Notes under the pieces: generated by a model | What the model saw: the letters and a program-made list of their open reading frames with translations, nothing else | Database searches by the model: none | Told to the model about the DNA's origin: nothing | Shown: piece by piece, positions 61,465-64,000 of the stretch | Layout: each line of letters starts with the position of its first letter | Position numbering within the stretch: the first letter of the stretch is position 1 | Source: Numida meleagris | Lineage: Eukaryota; Chordata; Aves; Galliformes; Numididae | Reading direction: 5' to 3' | DNA: 64,000 nt | Assembly (NCBI RefSeq): GCF_002078875.1 | Contig: NC_034412.1 | Coordinates: 81,113,575 to 81,177,574, forward strand | Made by a program: the position numbers and the translations under genes

Positions 61465-64000
61465 GTAACAACCCTTTTTCTTTGTAGTTGTGCAGCATGA
61501 ATACAGGAGAATTGCCTCAGTTTAGTATAGCGACGGTATTGCTTTGTTGTAATTCTCTTCACCTTGTAATTAATAATAAAAACTGAACTGTGGCTGAGGA
61601 TAATAAAACCAGATATCATGCGGTGTTACGAGCAGCGTAGCGCACTGAGACGCTGCACCCGGAGAAGCGCAGGTGCCGGTGCTTCACCCGCTCACGTGCG
61701 TGTAGCGGGGAGGCTGCGTCCGCCGGAGGCTGAGGGTGGGCGCCCCGCGGGCTGCGTGTCCTCGCTGCCCGCCGCTGGTTGACCGCCGCTCGCGGCGTTG
61801 TCTTTCTCGGGCACTTGTTCTTGCTTACCGTAACAACTGCAGTATGGGGCTATTGTATCTCGCGGTAAACTTTAAATAATGTTCGTCCTTTTTGCCCTGA
61901 AAGAATTTGGAGCCTAGACGGCTGTCAGTTTAAATTTTTTTTTGTAACCCTGGACAAATTGTACTGTACCGGCTGGGGTTTGTAAGCTAAGTTGAGCAAG
62001 CGATATGGTTTTCTTTCTAGCACTTAAGAAAATACGCTTTTCTTGCAAAACAGCGTTTACTCTGGCTATTCCTACCGACTGTTAAATATGACAGCTTATA
62101 TCATGTGTCATTCTGTGCTGATAAAGCACTGCTCTGCTTCTTTTGGGACTTCAAATGTCTTTTTCCTTGGGAAACTCATCAAGCAGAACTTCACATCCAG
62201 CCTTAGCAGATAATAACCAACGATGCTAATGTGATTAGTGAGAACTAAATGCCATTTGCTTCACTGAAAGCATTTCGAGAGTTTTTGCTGGTTCTGGTGG
62301 TGTTTTTCTCATGGCTTATTAACCACTAATGGAAAGACTTGAAAGCAAAGTTGACTCTTTACCAATGCTTCATTGATAAATTGCGATTATCAATATTTTG
62401 GGTTACAATGCAATAGAAATCATTGGTAACCAGTACTAGAGTACTTGCAACTGATGTGAAACTAGTAAAATCTAGTATAGCTTTTCAGTAATTCAGTAAC
62501 ATGGACTGTTAGATAACATGGAATTTCCCTGACTGTTTCTGTGCTATTCTGAGTCTCTTGTGGTTCCCCTCTAGTGTATTGTATCAATTCAGATTTCTTT
62601 GAAACAGTCGCTTCTTGCTCCTGTGAGTTGCTATGGAAATTAAGTAATATACGATGCACGAAGAAAGCTGTATTAGAAATAAAGGCCAAAACTCCTATTT
62701 CACAAAGTAATTCAAGTTTTTCCTTTCCTGTCTACCAAATGATATATGCTGTTTTTTTCAGAGTGATGTTTGTATTGTGAGCTTTCTAAAGTCTCAATTC
62801 AAAGCCATTTTCAAGAATCATTGTGGACACTGGTTATACATTACTAATAAAATGTTGTTTCATTTATAATTAAGCACTCTTTCAATGCTAAATACTGGAA
62901 AGCCAGTAGAGTGGTGTGAAATGCGCTCTTTAAGGAAACAAGCCTTTGTCAACCCTTGTGTATACTTGTCTCTTTCACGGAACTCTTAGGAAGTAAGAAA
63001 GTTCAGAAGTTTCTATTCCAGTTTTATTAAAGATAACAGTAGTATCTTACTACTCTTATTAGGATAATAGGCCTGGTACACTCAGATATACCGAATAAGA
63101 CCAATATAGTGTGATAGAGTTCCCCTATTCAGCACTTGCATTGCCATCTACTCATCAACCATAACTGTTGCAATAGCAGTTAACCTTTCCCTCTGCAAAA
63201 TCTAATGTGTAATTCATTATGTTGATAATGAGATATTAATAAAGATGAATGAGGAAGCTTAGTTGGAAGTGTTAGAAAACTAAACTTGTGTGCTGAAGAT
63301 ATTGCTCTCTGAGTGTTCATTCTAAAATACAGGATTGCTTTCAGAAACTAAACTTTCCTGTTGATGAGGTCTGTTCCCTGGCTTCTCTTTCAGGTATTCA
63401 TTCAACTTTATACTTAATATTAAATTGAATATACACATTGATGAAAGTTCATGCTCTAAATCTGATCCGTACTTTTTTTTTTCCTATGTGGGTTGGCATG
63501 ATTATTAGAACCTCATCTTCATCAATATAAGAGCTGTTGTAATTCTTTTCTGTTCTAATAAGGGTAAAGAGAGCTAGCACAAAGGCTTGGTTTATTGCCA
63601 AGTTAAGCAGTAGTTATTGATGACTGGCTTTACTGCTCACATTTTGTAAGCATTTATGACACTAAATAGACCTGTTCTATGATGAAGCTCAATATTTAAA
63701 ATGGGAATAGAGCTACCTCATGTAGTTCTGATGCTGTGTGTTTAACAGTGTTTAACATTAAACTCAATTCTAATAGTGTTAATGAAACTACTCCCTTACT
63801 TGAAGGTAAATGCTAAGTGAATCTCCACAATGGGATTTAAGTTGTAATCTCTGCTTAAGTAAGCCCAGATCTTCCTTTTTTTTTTTTTTTAACAATTAAT
63901 TACTGTGTTTGAAAGCAAAATGTAATGAGAAGTCTTTTAAACAATGTTTTTCATTTTCTGTAATTTCTACTATATATTAAGCTGATGTGATATTACAGCT
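61465..64000 (+). other. KCNIP4 first intron (start)
   Basis: Intron sequence begins at GTAACA. The first ~350 bases include the downstream shore of the CpG island (61615-61800), with a CACGTG E-box at 61693-61698. Beyond that the DNA returns to AT-rich background, and I see no exon or repeat family through 64000. KCNIP4 is known for very long introns in vertebrates, which fits. Confidence 0.7.

Noticed and set aside
1..64000. CRISPR arrays, bacterial operons, rRNA or tRNA genes
   Set aside because: No regularly spaced repeats, no clustered long frames and no recognisable RNA gene boxes were seen. The repeat content is that of a bird genome.

Overview
This window looks like avian nuclear DNA, most likely chicken or a close galliform. 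The repeats are those expected of such a genome: CR1 LINE fragments with the terminal ATTCTATG-type motif, a Galluhop-type mariner nested in a Charlie-type hAT element, and two avian retroviral solo LTRs. There are no Alu- or L1-like repeats. Most of the window is AT-rich, repeat-poor, non-coding sequence with short chance reading frames. The exception is a GC-rich CpG island near the right end.

One protein-coding exon is clearly recognisable. At 61377-61464 (+) a CpG island leads into an ATG-initiated first coding exon that starts MSGCRKRCKRE and ends at a CAG|GTAACA splice donor. I recognise it as an alternative first coding exon of KCNIP4 (KChIP4), an EF-hand auxiliary subunit of Kv4 potassium channels. 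The EF-hand exons are not in the window. What follows (61465-64000) is intron. What precedes it is either intergenic or intron of a longer KCNIP4 isoform that starts further upstream; the sequence cannot decide which.

Layout: 1-11451 unique AT-rich DNA; 11452-11590 CR1 (-); 12947-14330 Charlie hAT with nested mariner and a perfect 8-bp target duplication; 19362-20394 CR1 (+) with decayed reverse transcriptase; 23506-23564 assembly gap flanked by the same 34-bp sequence on both sides; 27106-27386 CR1 (-); 29904-30056 candidate 153-bp symmetrical exon; 32171-32185 exact CTCF consensus match in a small GC-rich patch; 32841-32867 run of 27 G; 34929-35085 CR1 (+); 35680-36079 alpharetrovirus-like solo LTR (-) with perfect 6-bp target duplication; 41800-42348 second mariner, inverted relative to the first; 44402-44600 two abutting CR1 pieces in opposite orientation; 47594-47625 (CT)16; 48635-49202 ERVL-like solo LTR (-); 50128-50575 CR1 (-); 60745-61320 CpG island promoter; 61377-61464 KCNIP4 exon.

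I found no convincing bacterial-style system, CRISPR array, rRNA or tRNA. The observations most worth following up are the KCNIP4 promoter with its open in-frame leader, the candidate cassette exon, the CTCF site, the nested DNA transposon, the solo LTR with intact target duplication, and the apparent false duplication across the gap.
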